From Cupriavidus taiwanensis (GTDB taxonomy: Bacteria; Pseudomonadota; Gammaproteobacteria; Burkholderiales; Burkholderiaceae): 64,000 bases of DNA. Position 1 is the first letter of the stretch. Each line of letters begins with the position of its first letter. The notes beneath the pieces were generated by a model. That model ran no database searches and was not told where the DNA came from. It worked only from the letters and a program-made list of their open reading frames with translations. This document shows positions 23,709 to 32,178 of the stretch, one piece after another. Position numbers and translations under genes: made by a program. The stretch spans positions 992,001 to 1,056,000 of the forward strand of contig NZ_LT984803.1 in the NCBI RefSeq assembly GCF_900250115.1, given 5' to 3'.

Positions 23709-24200
23709 ATGCTGCTCGCCATCAAGGACTTCTTCAACAGCCTGCTCCTGAAGGAACTCTTCAAGGGCATGGCCCTGACCGGCCGCTATCTCTTCGCGCG
23801 CAAGATCACGGTCCAGTTCCCGGAAGAGAAGACGCCGATCTCGCCGCGCTTCCGCGGGCTGCACGCGCTGCGCCGCTACCCCAACGGGGAAGAGCGCTGC
23901 ATCGCCTGCAAGCTGTGCGAGGCGGTGTGCCCGGCGCTGGCCATCACGATCGAGTCCGACGCGCGCGCCGACGGCACGCGCCGCACCACGCGCTATGACA
24001 TCGACCTGACCAAGTGCATCTTCTGCGGCTTCTGCGAAGAGGCCTGCCCGGTCGACGCCATCGTCGAGACGCAGATCCTGGAATACCACGGCGAAAAGCG
24101 CGGCGACCTGTACTTCACCAAGGACATGCTGCTGGCCGTGGGCGACCGCTACGAGCCGCAGATCGCCGCGGCCAAGGCGGCCGATGCGAAGTACCGCTAA
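23709..24200 (+). CDS. nuoI: NADH-quinone oxidoreductase subunit I
   Basis: Two [4Fe-4S] clusters (N6a, N6b): [12 protein letters not shown] and [12 protein letters not shown]. 163 residues from the ATG at 23709, preceded by AGGAAG. An upstream in-frame ATG at 23688 would add seven residues and is less likely. Confidence 0.97.
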   Translation: MLLAIKDFFNSLLLKELFKGMALTGRYLFARKITVQFPEEKTPISPRFRGLHALRRYPNGEERCIACKLCEAVCPALAITIESDARADGTRRTTRYDIDLTKCIFCGFCEEACPVDAIVETQILEYHGEKRGDLYFTKDMLLAVGDRYEPQIAAAKAADAKYR

Positions 24201-24245
24201 GCCGGATGCCGGCCGGAAGTTTCGGCCACAGACGTAACGCCGGTT

Positions 24246-24280
24246 GGCGGCTGCCGCAAGCAGCAGACCTGGCAGCCGCC
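24246..24280 (+). promoter_or_regulatory. Hairpin between nuoI and nuoJ
   Basis: Perfect 10-bp inverted repeat GGCGGCTGCC / GGCAGCCGCC, 15-base loop, in the 199-base gap between nuoI and nuoJ. It separates the peripheral-arm genes from the membrane-arm genes nuoJ-N. No T-run follows. Confidence 0.55.
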
Positions 24281-24399
24281 GCCACCGAATTGAAATGCGG
24301 TCCCTGCAATGCAAGGGGCCAATGCAAGGATGCCGCAGGAGCGGGCCACCCGAGGGGATGGCTTGTGCCGGACGGCCCAGAGAGGATCCGATAGGGACC

Positions 24400-25044
24400 A
24401 TGGAACTCACGACCACCATCTTCTACGTCTTTGCGCTGGTGCTGGTGCTCTCCGCACTGAAAGTCATCACCGCGAAGAACCCCGTGCACTCCGCACTGTT
24501 CCTCGTGCTGTCGTTCTTCACGGCCGCGGCGATCTGGATGCTGCTGCAGGCGGAATTCCTCGCCATCCTGCTGGTGCTGGTCTATGTCGGCGCAGTGATG
24601 GTGCTGTTCCTGTTCGTGGTGATGATGATCGATATCGACATCGAGCACCTGCGCCGCGACTTCTGGACCTACGTGCCGATGGCATCGATCGTCGGTGCGC
24701 TGATCATCGCCGAGATGGCGATCGTGCTGGTGCGCAACTTCGTCGGCACCACCACGCCGGTGGCGCCGAGCGGCTCGCAGGAGCCGGGCTACTCGAACAC
24801 CGCCGCGCTCGGCAAGCTGATCTACACGGACTACATCTACGCCTTCGAAGTGGCGGGCATCATCCTGCTGGTGGCGATCATCGCCGCCGTGGCGCTGACC
24901 CTGCGCCGCCGCAAGGACGTCAAGGCCCAGGACGTGTCGGCACAGCTGCGCACCCGCCGCGACGAGCGCGTGCGCCTGGTGCCGATGGCCGCCGAAGGCC
25001 AGACCCAGCAGACGGAAGCCGCGGCTGCCGCCAATAAGAACTAA
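24400..25044 (+). CDS. nuoJ: NADH-quinone oxidoreductase subunit J
   Basis: Membrane subunit, 214 residues, five predicted helices with the conserved [16 protein letters not shown] helix. Charged, Gln-rich C-terminal tail of about 45 residues. The frame stays open upstream to 24244, but the ATG at 24400 gives the conserved start [13 protein letters not shown]. Confidence 0.95.
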   Translation: MELTTTIFYVFALVLVLSALKVITAKNPVHSALFLVLSFFTAAAIWMLLQAEFLAILLVLVYVGAVMVLFLFVVMMIDIDIEHLRRDFWTYVPMASIVGALIIAEMAIVLVRNFVGTTTPVAPSGSQEPGYSNTAALGKLIYTDYIYAFEVAGIILLVAIIAAVALTLRRRKDVKAQDVSAQLRTRRDERVRLVPMAAEGQTQQTEAAAAANKN

Positions 25045-25061
25045 AGCCCGGAGAAATCGCT

Positions 25062-25367
25062 GTGCTCTCTCTCGCTCATTTCCTCGTGCTCGGTGCGATC
25101 CTGTTTGCGATCAGCATCGTCGGCATCTTCCTGAACCGCAAGAACGTGATCGTGCTGCTGATGGCGATCGAACTGATGCTGCTTGCGGTGAACATCAACT
25201 TCGTTGCCTTCTCGCATTACCTGGGCGACCTGGCTGGTCAGGTTTTCGTTTTCTTCATCCTTACGGTGGCCGCCGCCGAGTCGGCAATCGGTCTGGCAAT
25301 CCTGGTGGTGCTGTTCCGCAACCTGGATACGATCAACGTGGACGACATGGACACCCTGAAGTACTGA
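25062..25367 (+). CDS. nuoK: NADH-quinone oxidoreductase subunit K
   Basis: Three-helix Mrp-like subunit, 101 residues. The membrane glutamates in [11 protein letters not shown] and in the [12 protein letters not shown] helix are present. Start is GTG at 25062 after GGAGAA (25050-25055). Confidence 0.96.
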   Translation: MLSLAHFLVLGAILFAISIVGIFLNRKNVIVLLMAIELMLLAVNINFVAFSHYLGDLAGQVFVFFILTVAAAESAIGLAILVVLFRNLDTINVDDMDTLKY

Positions 25368-25425
25368 TCCGTGGCGCACTACGTAGATACCCAAGACTCA
25401 CCGACCGCACACCACTAAGCGTCCT

Positions 25426-27513
25426 ATGGCAACCACGCTCAACCCTAACCTGCTGCTTGCGATCCCGCTGGCGCCGCTAGTCGGCTCAGCGATCGCCGGC
25501 CTGTTCGGTACCAAGTTCTTTGGCCTGTTTTCCTCGGAGTCGCGCGGCGGCCGGATCGTGGCCCACAGCTCGACCATCCTCGGCGTGGCCATTGCCTGCG
25601 TGCTGTCGGTGATGGTGCTGCTCGACGTGATCAACGGCGCGGGCTACAACGGCACCGTCTACGAGTGGATGGCCATCGGCAGCCTGAAGATGGAGGTCGG
25701 CTTCCTGGTCGACTCGCTGACCGCGATGATGATGGTGGTGGTGACCTTCGTCTCGCTGATGGTGCACATCTACACCGTCGGCTACATGGACGGCGACCCC
25801 GGCTACAACCGCTTCTTCGCCTACATCTCGCTGTTCACCTTCTCGATGCTGATGCTGGTGATGAGCAACAACTTCCTGCAGCTGTTCTTCGGCTGGGAAG
25901 CGGTGGGCCTGGTGTCGTACCTGCTGATCGGCTTCTGGTACACCCGCCCGACGGCGATCTTCGCCAACATGAAGGCGTTCCTGGTCAACCGCGTCGGCGA
26001 CTTCGGCTTTATCCTGGGCATCGGCCTGCTGCTGGCCTACGCCGGCAGCATGAACTACACCGAAGTATTCGCCGCGCGCGACCAGCTGGCTACCGTGGTT
26101 TTCCCGGGCACCGACTGGATGATGATCACCGTGGCCTGCATCTGCCTGTTCGTCGGCGCGATGGGCAAGTCGGCGCAGTTCCCGCTGCACGTGTGGCTGC
26201 CTGACTCGATGGAAGGCCCGACCCCGATCTCCGCGCTGATCCACGCCGCAACCATGGTGACCGCGGGCATCTTCATGGTCGCGCGCATGTCGCCGCTGTT
26301 CGAGCTGTCGGACACCGCGCTGTCGTTCGTGCTGGTGATCGGTGCCATCACGGCGCTGTTCATGGGTTTCCTGGGTATCATCCAGAACGACATCAAGCGC
26401 GTGGTCGCGTACTCGACGCTGTCGCAGCTGGGCTACATGACCGTGGCGCTGGGCGCCTCGGCCTACTCGGTGGCGGTGTTCCACCTGATGACGCACGCCT
26501 TCTTCAAGGCGCTGCTGTTCCTGGGCGCGGGCTCGGTCATCATCGGCATGCACCACGACCAGGACATCCGCAACATGGGCGGCCTGCGCAAGCACATGCC
26601 GATCACCTGGATCACCTCGCTGGTGGGTTCGCTGGCGCTGATCGGCACGCCGTTCTTCGCCGGCTTCTACTCCAAGGACTCGATCATCGAGGCCGTGGCC
26701 GAGTCGCATATCGCCGGTTCGGGCTTTGCCTACTTCGCCGTGCTGGCGGGCGTGTTCGTCACCGCGTTCTACTCGTTCCGCATGTACTTCCTGGTGTTCC
26801 ATGGCAAGTCGCGCTGGGGCCAGAACCATGCGCACCAGCACCATGAGGGCGACCACGCGGACGAGGAAGTCTCGCACGACCATCACCACGGCCTGGCCGC
26901 CGGCGAGACGCCGCACGAGTCGCCGTGGGTGGTGACGCTGCCGCTGGTGCTGCTGGCGATCCCGTCGGTGGTGATCGGTGCGATCGCGATCGAGCCGATG
27001 CTGTTCGGCAATTTCTTCAAGATGGGCATCGCCTTCAAGGACGTGATCTTCGTCGGTGAGAACCACCACGCCATGGCCGAGCTGAAGGAAGCCTTCCACG
27101 GCTGGGTGCCGATGGCGATCCACTCGCTGACCACGCCGGTGCTGTGGCTGGCCATCGCCGGGGTGGTGCTGTCGTGGTTCTTCTACATGAAGCGCCCGGA
27201 TATCCCCGAAGCCATCGCCAATCGCTTCTCGGGCCTGTACAAGCTGCTCGACAACAAGTACTACATGGACGCCATCAACCAGGCCGTGTTCGCCCGCGGC
27301 GCACGCCTGCTCGGTACCGGCCTGTGGAAGGGCGGCGACCAGAGCCTGATCGACGGCCTGTTCGTCAACGGCGCGGCGCGCGTGGTGGCATCGTTTGCTT
27401 CGGCCAGCCGCTACCTGCAGTCGGGCTACATCTACCACTACGCGTTCGCGATGATCGTCGGCATGCTGGTGCTGCTGACGCTGACGATCACGGGCGTGAT
27501 CGGCACCAAGTGA
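25426..27513 (+). CDS. nuoL: NADH-quinone oxidoreductase subunit L
   Basis: Largest antiporter-like proton-pumping subunit, 695 residues with the long lateral helix at the C-terminus. Conserved FFGWEAVGLVSYLLIGFW and MTHAFFKALLFLGAGS. Residues about 467-498 form a His-rich hydrophilic loop (HAHQHHEGDHADEE, then HDHHHG) between membrane helices; 12 or so histidines in 32 residues. The protein is about 80 residues longer than E. coli NuoL. Confidence 0.96.
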   Translation: MATTLNPNLLLAIPLAPLVGSAIAGLFGTKFFGLFSSESRGGRIVAHSSTILGVAIACVLSVMVLLDVINGAGYNGTVYEWMAIGSLKMEVGFLVDSLTAMMMVVVTFVSLMVHIYTVGYMDGDPGYNRFFAYISLFTFSMLMLVMSNNFLQLFFGWEAVGLVSYLLIGFWYTRPTAIFANMKAFLVNRVGDFGFILGIGLLLAYAGSMNYTEVFAARDQLATVVFPGTDWMMITVACICLFVGAMGKSAQFPLHVWLPDSMEGPTPISALIHAATMVTAGIFMVARMSPLFELSDTALSFVLVIGAITALFMGFLGIIQNDIKRVVAYSTLSQLGYMTVALGASAYSVAVFHLMTHAFFKALLFLGAGSVIIGMHHDQDIRNMGGLRKHMPITWITSLVGSLALIGTPFFAGFYSKDSIIEAVAESHIAGSGFAYFAVLAGVFVTAFYSFRMYFLVFHGKSRWGQNHAHQHHEGDHADEEVSHDHHHGLAAGETPHESPWVVTLPLVLLAIPSVVIGAIAIEPMLFGNFFKMGIAFKDVIFVGENHHAMAELKEAFHGWVPMAIHSLTTPVLWLAIAGVVLSWFFYMKRPDIPEAIANRFSGLYKLLDNKYYMDAINQAVFARGARLLGTGLWKGGDQSLIDGLFVNGAARVVASFASASRYLQSGYIYHYAFAMIVGMLVLLTLTITGVIGTK

Positions 27514-27540
27514 TAGGCACCAAGTAAGGAAAACATAGAA

Positions 27541-29007
27541 ATGGTTCTGTCTTTCTCAATCTGGCTGCCTGTCTTCTTCGGCCTGCTGATCCTGGCCTTC
27601 GGCTCGGACCGCAGCCCCGGCTTCGTGCGCTGGATGTCGCTGTTCGGCTCGATCGCCAGCTTCGTCGTCACGCTGCCGCTGGTATTTAGCTTCGACCGCG
27701 CCACCGCGGCGATGCAGTTCGTCGAGAAGGCGAACTGGATCGAGCGCTTCAACATCCACTACCTGCTGGGCGTCGACGGCCTGTCGATGTGGTTCGTGGT
27801 GCTGACCGCCTTCATCACCGTGATCGTGGTGATCTCGGCCTGGGAAGTGATCACGGAGCGCGTGGCCGAGTACATGGCCTCGTTCCTGATCCTGTCCGGC
27901 CTGATGGTGGGTGTGTTCTGCGCGCTCGACGGCATGCTGTTCTACGTGTTCTTCGAAGCCACGCTGATCCCGATGTACATCATCATCGGTGTCTGGGGCG
28001 GTCCGAACCGTGTCTACGCGGCCTTCAAGTTCTTCCTGTACACGCTGCTGGGCTCGCTGCTGACGCTGGTCGCGCTGCTGTACCTGTACAACAAGACCGG
28101 CACCTTCGACATCCTGCAATGGCACCAGGCCAAGCTGTCGATGAACGAGCAGATCGCGCTGTTCCTGGCCTTCTTCGTCGCGTTCGCGGTCAAGGTGCCG
28201 ATGTGGCCGGTGCATACCTGGCTGCCCGACGCCCACGTCGAAGCGCCGACCGGCGGCTCGGTGGTGCTGGCTGCGATCATGCTGAAGCTGGGCGCCTACG
28301 GCTTCCTGCGCTTCTCGCTGCCGATCGCGCCCGACGCCAGCCACTACCTGGCCCCGTTCATCATCACCATCTCGCTGATCGCGGTGATCTACATCGGCCT
28401 GGTGGCGCTGGTGCAGGCCGACATGAAAAAGCTGGTGGCGTATTCGTCGATCGCCCACATGGGCTTCGTCACGCTGGGCTTCTTCATCTTCAGCGATATC
28501 GGTGTAGAAGGCGGCATCGTACAGATGATCTCGCACGGCTTTATCTCGGGCGCGATGTTCCTGTGCATCGGCGTGCTGTACGACCGCGTGCACTCACGCC
28601 AGATCGCCGACTACGGCGGCGTGGTCAACACCATGCCCAAGTTCGCCGCGCTGTCGGTGTTCTTCGCCATGGCCAACTGCGGCCTGCCGGCCACCTCCGG
28701 TTTCGTCGGCGAATTCATGGTGATCCTGGGCGCGGTCAAGTTCAACTTCTGGATCGGCCTGCTGGCCGCCACCGCGCTGATCCTTGGCGCCGCCTACTCG
28801 CTGTGGATGGTCAAGCGCGTGATCTTCGGCGACGTCGTGCACCAGCATGTGCGCGAACTGGCCGACCTGAACAAGCGTGAGTTCATCATGCTCGGCCTGC
28901 TGGCCCTCATGACGCTGTACATGGGCCTGCACCCGAAGCCCTTTACCGACGTGATGCACCCGTCCGTGGTCAACCTGCTGCAGCACGCGGCGCAGTCGAA
29001 GCTGTAA
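27541..29007 (+). CDS. nuoM: NADH-quinone oxidoreductase subunit M
   Basis: Antiporter-like proton-pumping subunit, 488 residues. Conserved FFEATLIPMYIIIGVWGG and KVPMWPVHTWLPDAHVEAPT. Starts 27 bases after nuoL with AAGGAAA upstream. Confidence 0.97.
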   Translation: MVLSFSIWLPVFFGLLILAFGSDRSPGFVRWMSLFGSIASFVVTLPLVFSFDRATAAMQFVEKANWIERFNIHYLLGVDGLSMWFVVLTAFITVIVVISAWEVITERVAEYMASFLILSGLMVGVFCALDGMLFYVFFEATLIPMYIIIGVWGGPNRVYAAFKFFLYTLLGSLLTLVALLYLYNKTGTFDILQWHQAKLSMNEQIALFLAFFVAFAVKVPMWPVHTWLPDAHVEAPTGGSVVLAAIMLKLGAYGFLRFSLPIAPDASHYLAPFIITISLIAVIYIGLVALVQADMKKLVAYSSIAHMGFVTLGFFIFSDIGVEGGIVQMISHGFISGAMFLCIGVLYDRVHSRQIADYGGVVNTMPKFAALSVFFAMANCGLPATSGFVGEFMVILGAVKFNFWIGLLAATALILGAAYSLWMVKRVIFGDVVHQHVRELADLNKREFIMLGLLALMTLYMGLHPKPFTDVMHPSVVNLLQHAAQSKL

Positions 29008-29025
29008 TCGGGGAGAGATATCAAC

Positions 29026-30501
29026 ATGCAACCGTCCTCGACACTCGCCCCCGTGGCGCCGATCATCTTCCTGGCGATCGCCATCGCCGCGGTCAACTGG
29101 ATCGACCTTGCCCGGGGCAAGGGCAAGCAGAGCGTGGCCTACCCGCTGTCGCTGCTGACCACGCTGGTGCTGACCGCCTGGTTCGGCATGAACGCCGCCA
29201 CCGGCGAGACCCACTACGCGTTCGCCAACCTGGTCGTGATCGACCCGATGGCCAACGTGCTGTCGGCGTTCTGCGCCGCCGGCCTGTTCGTCACGCTGGT
29301 CTATACGCGCCGCTACCTGGCCGAGCGCGACATGTTTGCCGGCGAGTTCTACATGCTGGCGCTGTTCACGCTGGGCGGCCAGATCGTGATGATCACCGGC
29401 AACAACTTCCTGACCCTGTACCTGGGCCTGGAACTGCTGTCGCTGTCGTCGTACGCGCTGGTGGCGCTGCGCCGCGAGTCGCGCGTGACCTCCGAATCGG
29501 CGATGAAGTACTTCGTGCTGGGCGCGCTGGCTTCGGGCTTCCTGCTGTACGGCATCTCGATGATGTACGGCGCCACCGGTTCGCTGAACCTGGGCGAGGT
29601 GTTCCGCGCGGTCGAGTCCGGCCGCATCAACACCACCATGCTGGCCTTCGGCGTGGTCTTCATCGTCGCCGGCCTGTCGTTCAAGCTGGGCGCAGCGCCG
29701 TTCCACATGTGGATTCCGGACATCTACCAGGGCTCGCCGACCGCGGTGACGTTGCTGATCGCCGGCGGCCCGAAGGTGGCGGCGTTCGCGCTGTTTATCC
29801 GCGTGCTGGTGGAAGGCCTGCTGCCGCTGGCCAGCGACTGGCAGATGATGCTGGTGGTGCTGTCGATCGTGTCGCTGGCGATCGGCAACCTGACCGCGAT
29901 CGTGCAGAGCAACCTGAAGCGGATGCTGGCGTACTCGACGATCTCGCACATGGGCTTCGTGCTGCTCGGCCTGCTCTCGGGCGTGGTCGCCAACAAGGCC
30001 GACGGCGCCGCCGACGCCTACAGCTCGGCGATGTTCTACTCGGTGACCTACCTGCTGACCACGCTGGGCACCTTCGGCATCATCCTGCTGCGTACCAGCA
30101 AGGGCTTCGAGGCCGAGACCCTGGAAGACCTGAAGGGCATGTCGCGCCGCAACCCGTGGTTTGCCTTCCTGATGCTGGTGATGATGTTCTCGCTGGCGGG
30201 CATCCCGCCGACCGTGGGCTTCTATGCCAAGCTGGCGGTGCTCGACGCGGTGGTCAAGGCCGGCATGACCTGGCTGGCAGTGGTGGCGGTGCTGTTCTCG
30301 CTGATCGGAGCGTTCTACTACCTGCGCATCGTCAAGCTGATGTACTTCGACGCGCCCGCCGGCGAAGAACAGCTGGAAGCCACCTTCGGCCTGCGTTCGA
30401 TGCTGAGCGTGAATGGCGCCGCGGTGATCCTGCTGGGCCTGTTCCCGGCCGCGCTGATGAACCTGTGCTACCAGGCCATCCGCTCGACCCTGGGTTCCTG
30501 A
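29026..30501 (+). CDS. nuoN: NADH-quinone oxidoreductase subunit N
   Basis: Last antiporter-like subunit, 491 residues. Conserved YLGLELLSLSSYALVAL and GAAPFHMWIPDIYQGSPT. GGGGAGA lies 11 bases upstream of the ATG. Completes the 14-gene complex I set. Confidence 0.97.
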   Translation: MQPSSTLAPVAPIIFLAIAIAAVNWIDLARGKGKQSVAYPLSLLTTLVLTAWFGMNAATGETHYAFANLVVIDPMANVLSAFCAAGLFVTLVYTRRYLAERDMFAGEFYMLALFTLGGQIVMITGNNFLTLYLGLELLSLSSYALVALRRESRVTSESAMKYFVLGALASGFLLYGISMMYGATGSLNLGEVFRAVESGRINTTMLAFGVVFIVAGLSFKLGAAPFHMWIPDIYQGSPTAVTLLIAGGPKVAAFALFIRVLVEGLLPLASDWQMMLVVLSIVSLAIGNLTAIVQSNLKRMLAYSTISHMGFVLLGLLSGVVANKADGAADAYSSAMFYSVTYLLTTLGTFGIILLRTSKGFEAETLEDLKGMSRRNPWFAFLMLVMMFSLAGIPPTVGFYAKLAVLDAVVKAGMTWLAVVAVLFSLIGAFYYLRIVKLMYFDAPAGEEQLEATFGLRSMLSVNGAAVILLGLFPAALMNLCYQAIRSTLGS

Positions 30502-30514
30502 TCCGCCACGCAAG

Positions 30515-30823
30515 ATGAGCGCCTCCGCAAGCGGCTGGTTTGTCATCCTGCTGGCACTGGTCTGTGCGAACCTGCCGTTCGTCAACCAGCGCCTGTTCGT
30601 GGTGATCCCGCTGCGGCAGGCGCGCAAGCCGCTGTGGCTGCGCCTGCTCGAACTGATCGTCTGGTTCGGAGTGGCCGGCGCAGCCGGCTTCGCGGTGGAA
30701 GCCAACCTGGGCGGCACTGTTGCGCAGGGCTGGCAGTTCTACGCCATCACCGCCTGCATGATGCTGGTGTTTGCCTTCCCCGGCTTCACCTGGCAATACC
30801 TCGTCAAACACCGCACGGCCTGA
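30515..30823 (+). CDS. DUF2818 membrane protein
   Basis: 102 residues, three hydrophobic segments (about 5-22, 44-62, 73-92) with the family sequence LPFVNQRLF after the first helix. It follows nuoN by 13 bases and in my recollection this family is regularly found at the end of betaproteobacterial nuo operons, so an accessory or assembly role for complex I is plausible. No function is established. Confidence 0.85.
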   Translation: MSASASGWFVILLALVCANLPFVNQRLFVVIPLRQARKPLWLRLLELIVWFGVAGAAGFAVEANLGGTVAQGWQFYAITACMMLVFAFPGFTWQYLVKHRTA

Positions 30824-30867
30824 AGCCGGTCTTGTCGGCGCCGGGCCCTGCCTGATCCGGAGCGTCC

Positions 30868-31521
30868 ATGACCGACAAGACCCCACGCGGTACCCAACTT
30901 CCCGCCGCATCCGCCGGCCTGTCCGAGAACGACGACGCACTGAAGGAAGTGTGCGTGGCGTCGGCCACGGTCCATCGCGGCAAGTTCCTTACCCTCAAGC
31001 AGGACATCGTCAGACTGCCCGACGGCAAGCAGACCGGGCGCGAGTACGTGGTCCATCCCGGCGCGGTCATGATGATCCCGCTGTTCGACGACGGCACCGT
31101 GCTGATGGAGCGCCAGTTCCGCTACCCGGTGGGCGAGGTGATGCTGGAGTTCCCCGCGGGCAAGCTCGATCCCGAAGAGGGCGCGCAGCGCTGCGGCGAG
31201 CGCGAGCTGCTCGAGGAAACCGGCTACCGCGCCACGCGCTGGGACTACCTGACGCGCATCCATCCCGTCATTTCGTATTCGACCGAATTCATCGACATCC
31301 TGCTGGCACGCGACCTGACGCATGGCGAGGCGCAGCTCGACGACGGCGAGTTCCTGGAAACATTTATCGCGCCGGCCGGGCAGGTACTAGACTGGGTGCG
31401 CAGCGGCCGCATCACCGATGTGAAGACGATCATCGGCGCGTTCTGGCTGGAAAAAGTGATTTCCGGTGCCTGGCAACCGGGTGAGCAGCCGATGCCGGAG
31501 TACGGGGCGGCACACCGGTGA
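30868..31521 (+). CDS. Nudix hydrolase, ADP-ribose pyrophosphatase-like
   Basis: 217 residues. A complete Nudix box (G-x5-E-x7-REL-x-EE-x-G) begins at GKLDPEEG, about residue 98, with RELLEETGY at its end. The preceding QFRYPVGEVMLEFPAGK is typical of ADP-ribose pyrophosphatases (NudF type), which clear free ADP-ribose. Substrate inferred from family. The first 30 residues are a poorly conserved extension. Located 44 bases after DUF2818. Confidence 0.88.
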   Translation: MTDKTPRGTQLPAASAGLSENDDALKEVCVASATVHRGKFLTLKQDIVRLPDGKQTGREYVVHPGAVMMIPLFDDGTVLMERQFRYPVGEVMLEFPAGKLDPEEGAQRCGERELLEETGYRATRWDYLTRIHPVISYSTEFIDILLARDLTHGEAQLDDGEFLETFIAPAGQVLDWVRSGRITDVKTIIGAFWLEKVISGAWQPGEQPMPEYGAAHR

Positions 31522-31553
31522 ACGGTGCCGCGCCGGCGCTGCCAGGCTGTTCC

Positions 31554-31588
31554 GAACGGTCGTTCTAAAAAATTTAGCACGACCGTTC
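31554..31588 (+). promoter_or_regulatory. Tandem TetR-type operator
   Basis: Perfect 10-bp inverted repeat GAACGGTCGT (31554-31563) and ACGACCGTTC (31579-31588) across an AT-rich 15-base spacer. Each arm is itself a near palindrome: GAACG-GT-CGTTC at 31554-31565 and GCACG-AC-CGTTC at 31577-31588. It overlaps the -35 of the next promoter, so it should act as a repressor site. AACG-N2-CGTT palindromes resemble those described for TetR-type fatty-acid regulators in proteobacteria (family memory, not checked). Confidence 0.7.
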
Positions 31589-31614
31589 ACAAAATTTGGA
31601 TTCGCGGATAATAT
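31586..31614 (+). promoter_or_regulatory. Promoter of the DUF1178/acyl-CoA dehydrogenase cluster
   Basis: TTCACA (31586-31591) and TAATAT (31609-31614) with a 17-base spacer, in an AT-rich island that stands out from the GC-rich surroundings. Confidence 0.6.
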
Positions 31615-31638
31615 AGCTTTTGACGGGCTGGAAAGATC

Positions 31639-32085
31639 ATGAAGGTGCTCGACCTGCGCTGCGCGCATGACCATCGTTTCGAGGGCTGGTTTGCCTCGGA
31701 GGAAGAGGCGCACTCGCAAATCTCGCGTGACCTGGTCCAATGCCCGGTCTGTGGCGACCACGCCGTGACCCGGCTGCCCAGCGCGCCGCGCCTGAACCTG
31801 TCGGGTGCGACGGCGCGCGAGGGCAAGGCCAGGCCGGCGCCGCCGTCCGCCGCACCGGTGACACTGCAAGCGCTCTATATGAAGGCAGTGAAACAGGTGC
31901 TGGCGCAGACCGAGGACGTTGGCGACCGCTTTGCCGAGGAGGCAAGGCGCATGCACTACGACGAGGCGCCGGAACGCGGCATCCGCGGTTCGGCCTCGCC
32001 GGAGGAAGTGCAGGCGCTGGCCGAGGAGGGCATCGAGACCTTTCCGCTCGTGGTGCCGGATGCGCTGAAGCAGACGGCTCACTGA
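31639..32085 (+). CDS. DUF1178 protein
   Basis: 148 residues. Begins MKVLDLRCAHDHRFEGWFAS with a CPVCGDH motif near residue 35, suggesting a small N-terminal zinc-binding element made of Cys8 and the CxxC. The middle is Ala/Pro-rich, the C-terminus helical with a RYDEAPERGIRG-like stretch. Function unknown. First gene behind the TetR-type operator, ahead of two acyl-CoA dehydrogenases. Confidence 0.85.
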   Translation: MKVLDLRCAHDHRFEGWFASEEEAHSQISRDLVQCPVCGDHAVTRLPSAPRLNLSGATAREGKARPAPPSAAPVTLQALYMKAVKQVLAQTEDVGDRFAEEARRMHYDEAPERGIRGSASPEEVQALAEEGIETFPLVVPDALKQTAH

Positions 32086-32178
32086 ATTGCGTCCTGTGCC
32101 CGTTGCTGTCGGCGCATGACGCGCAGGCAGAACAAACCGCCGGCGGCCCGCGCCATGCCGGCACCACTGGAGACGGGC

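Noticed and set aside
20204..23770. 1188-codon open frame on the minus strand across nuoG-nuoH.
   Set aside because: Antisense to two well-supported genes; its length follows from GC-rich third positions. No conserved domain, repetitive His/Arg/Gly/Asp content.
28594..30717. 707-codon minus-strand frame across nuoM-nuoN.
   Set aside because: Same antisense GC artefact, with low-complexity composition.
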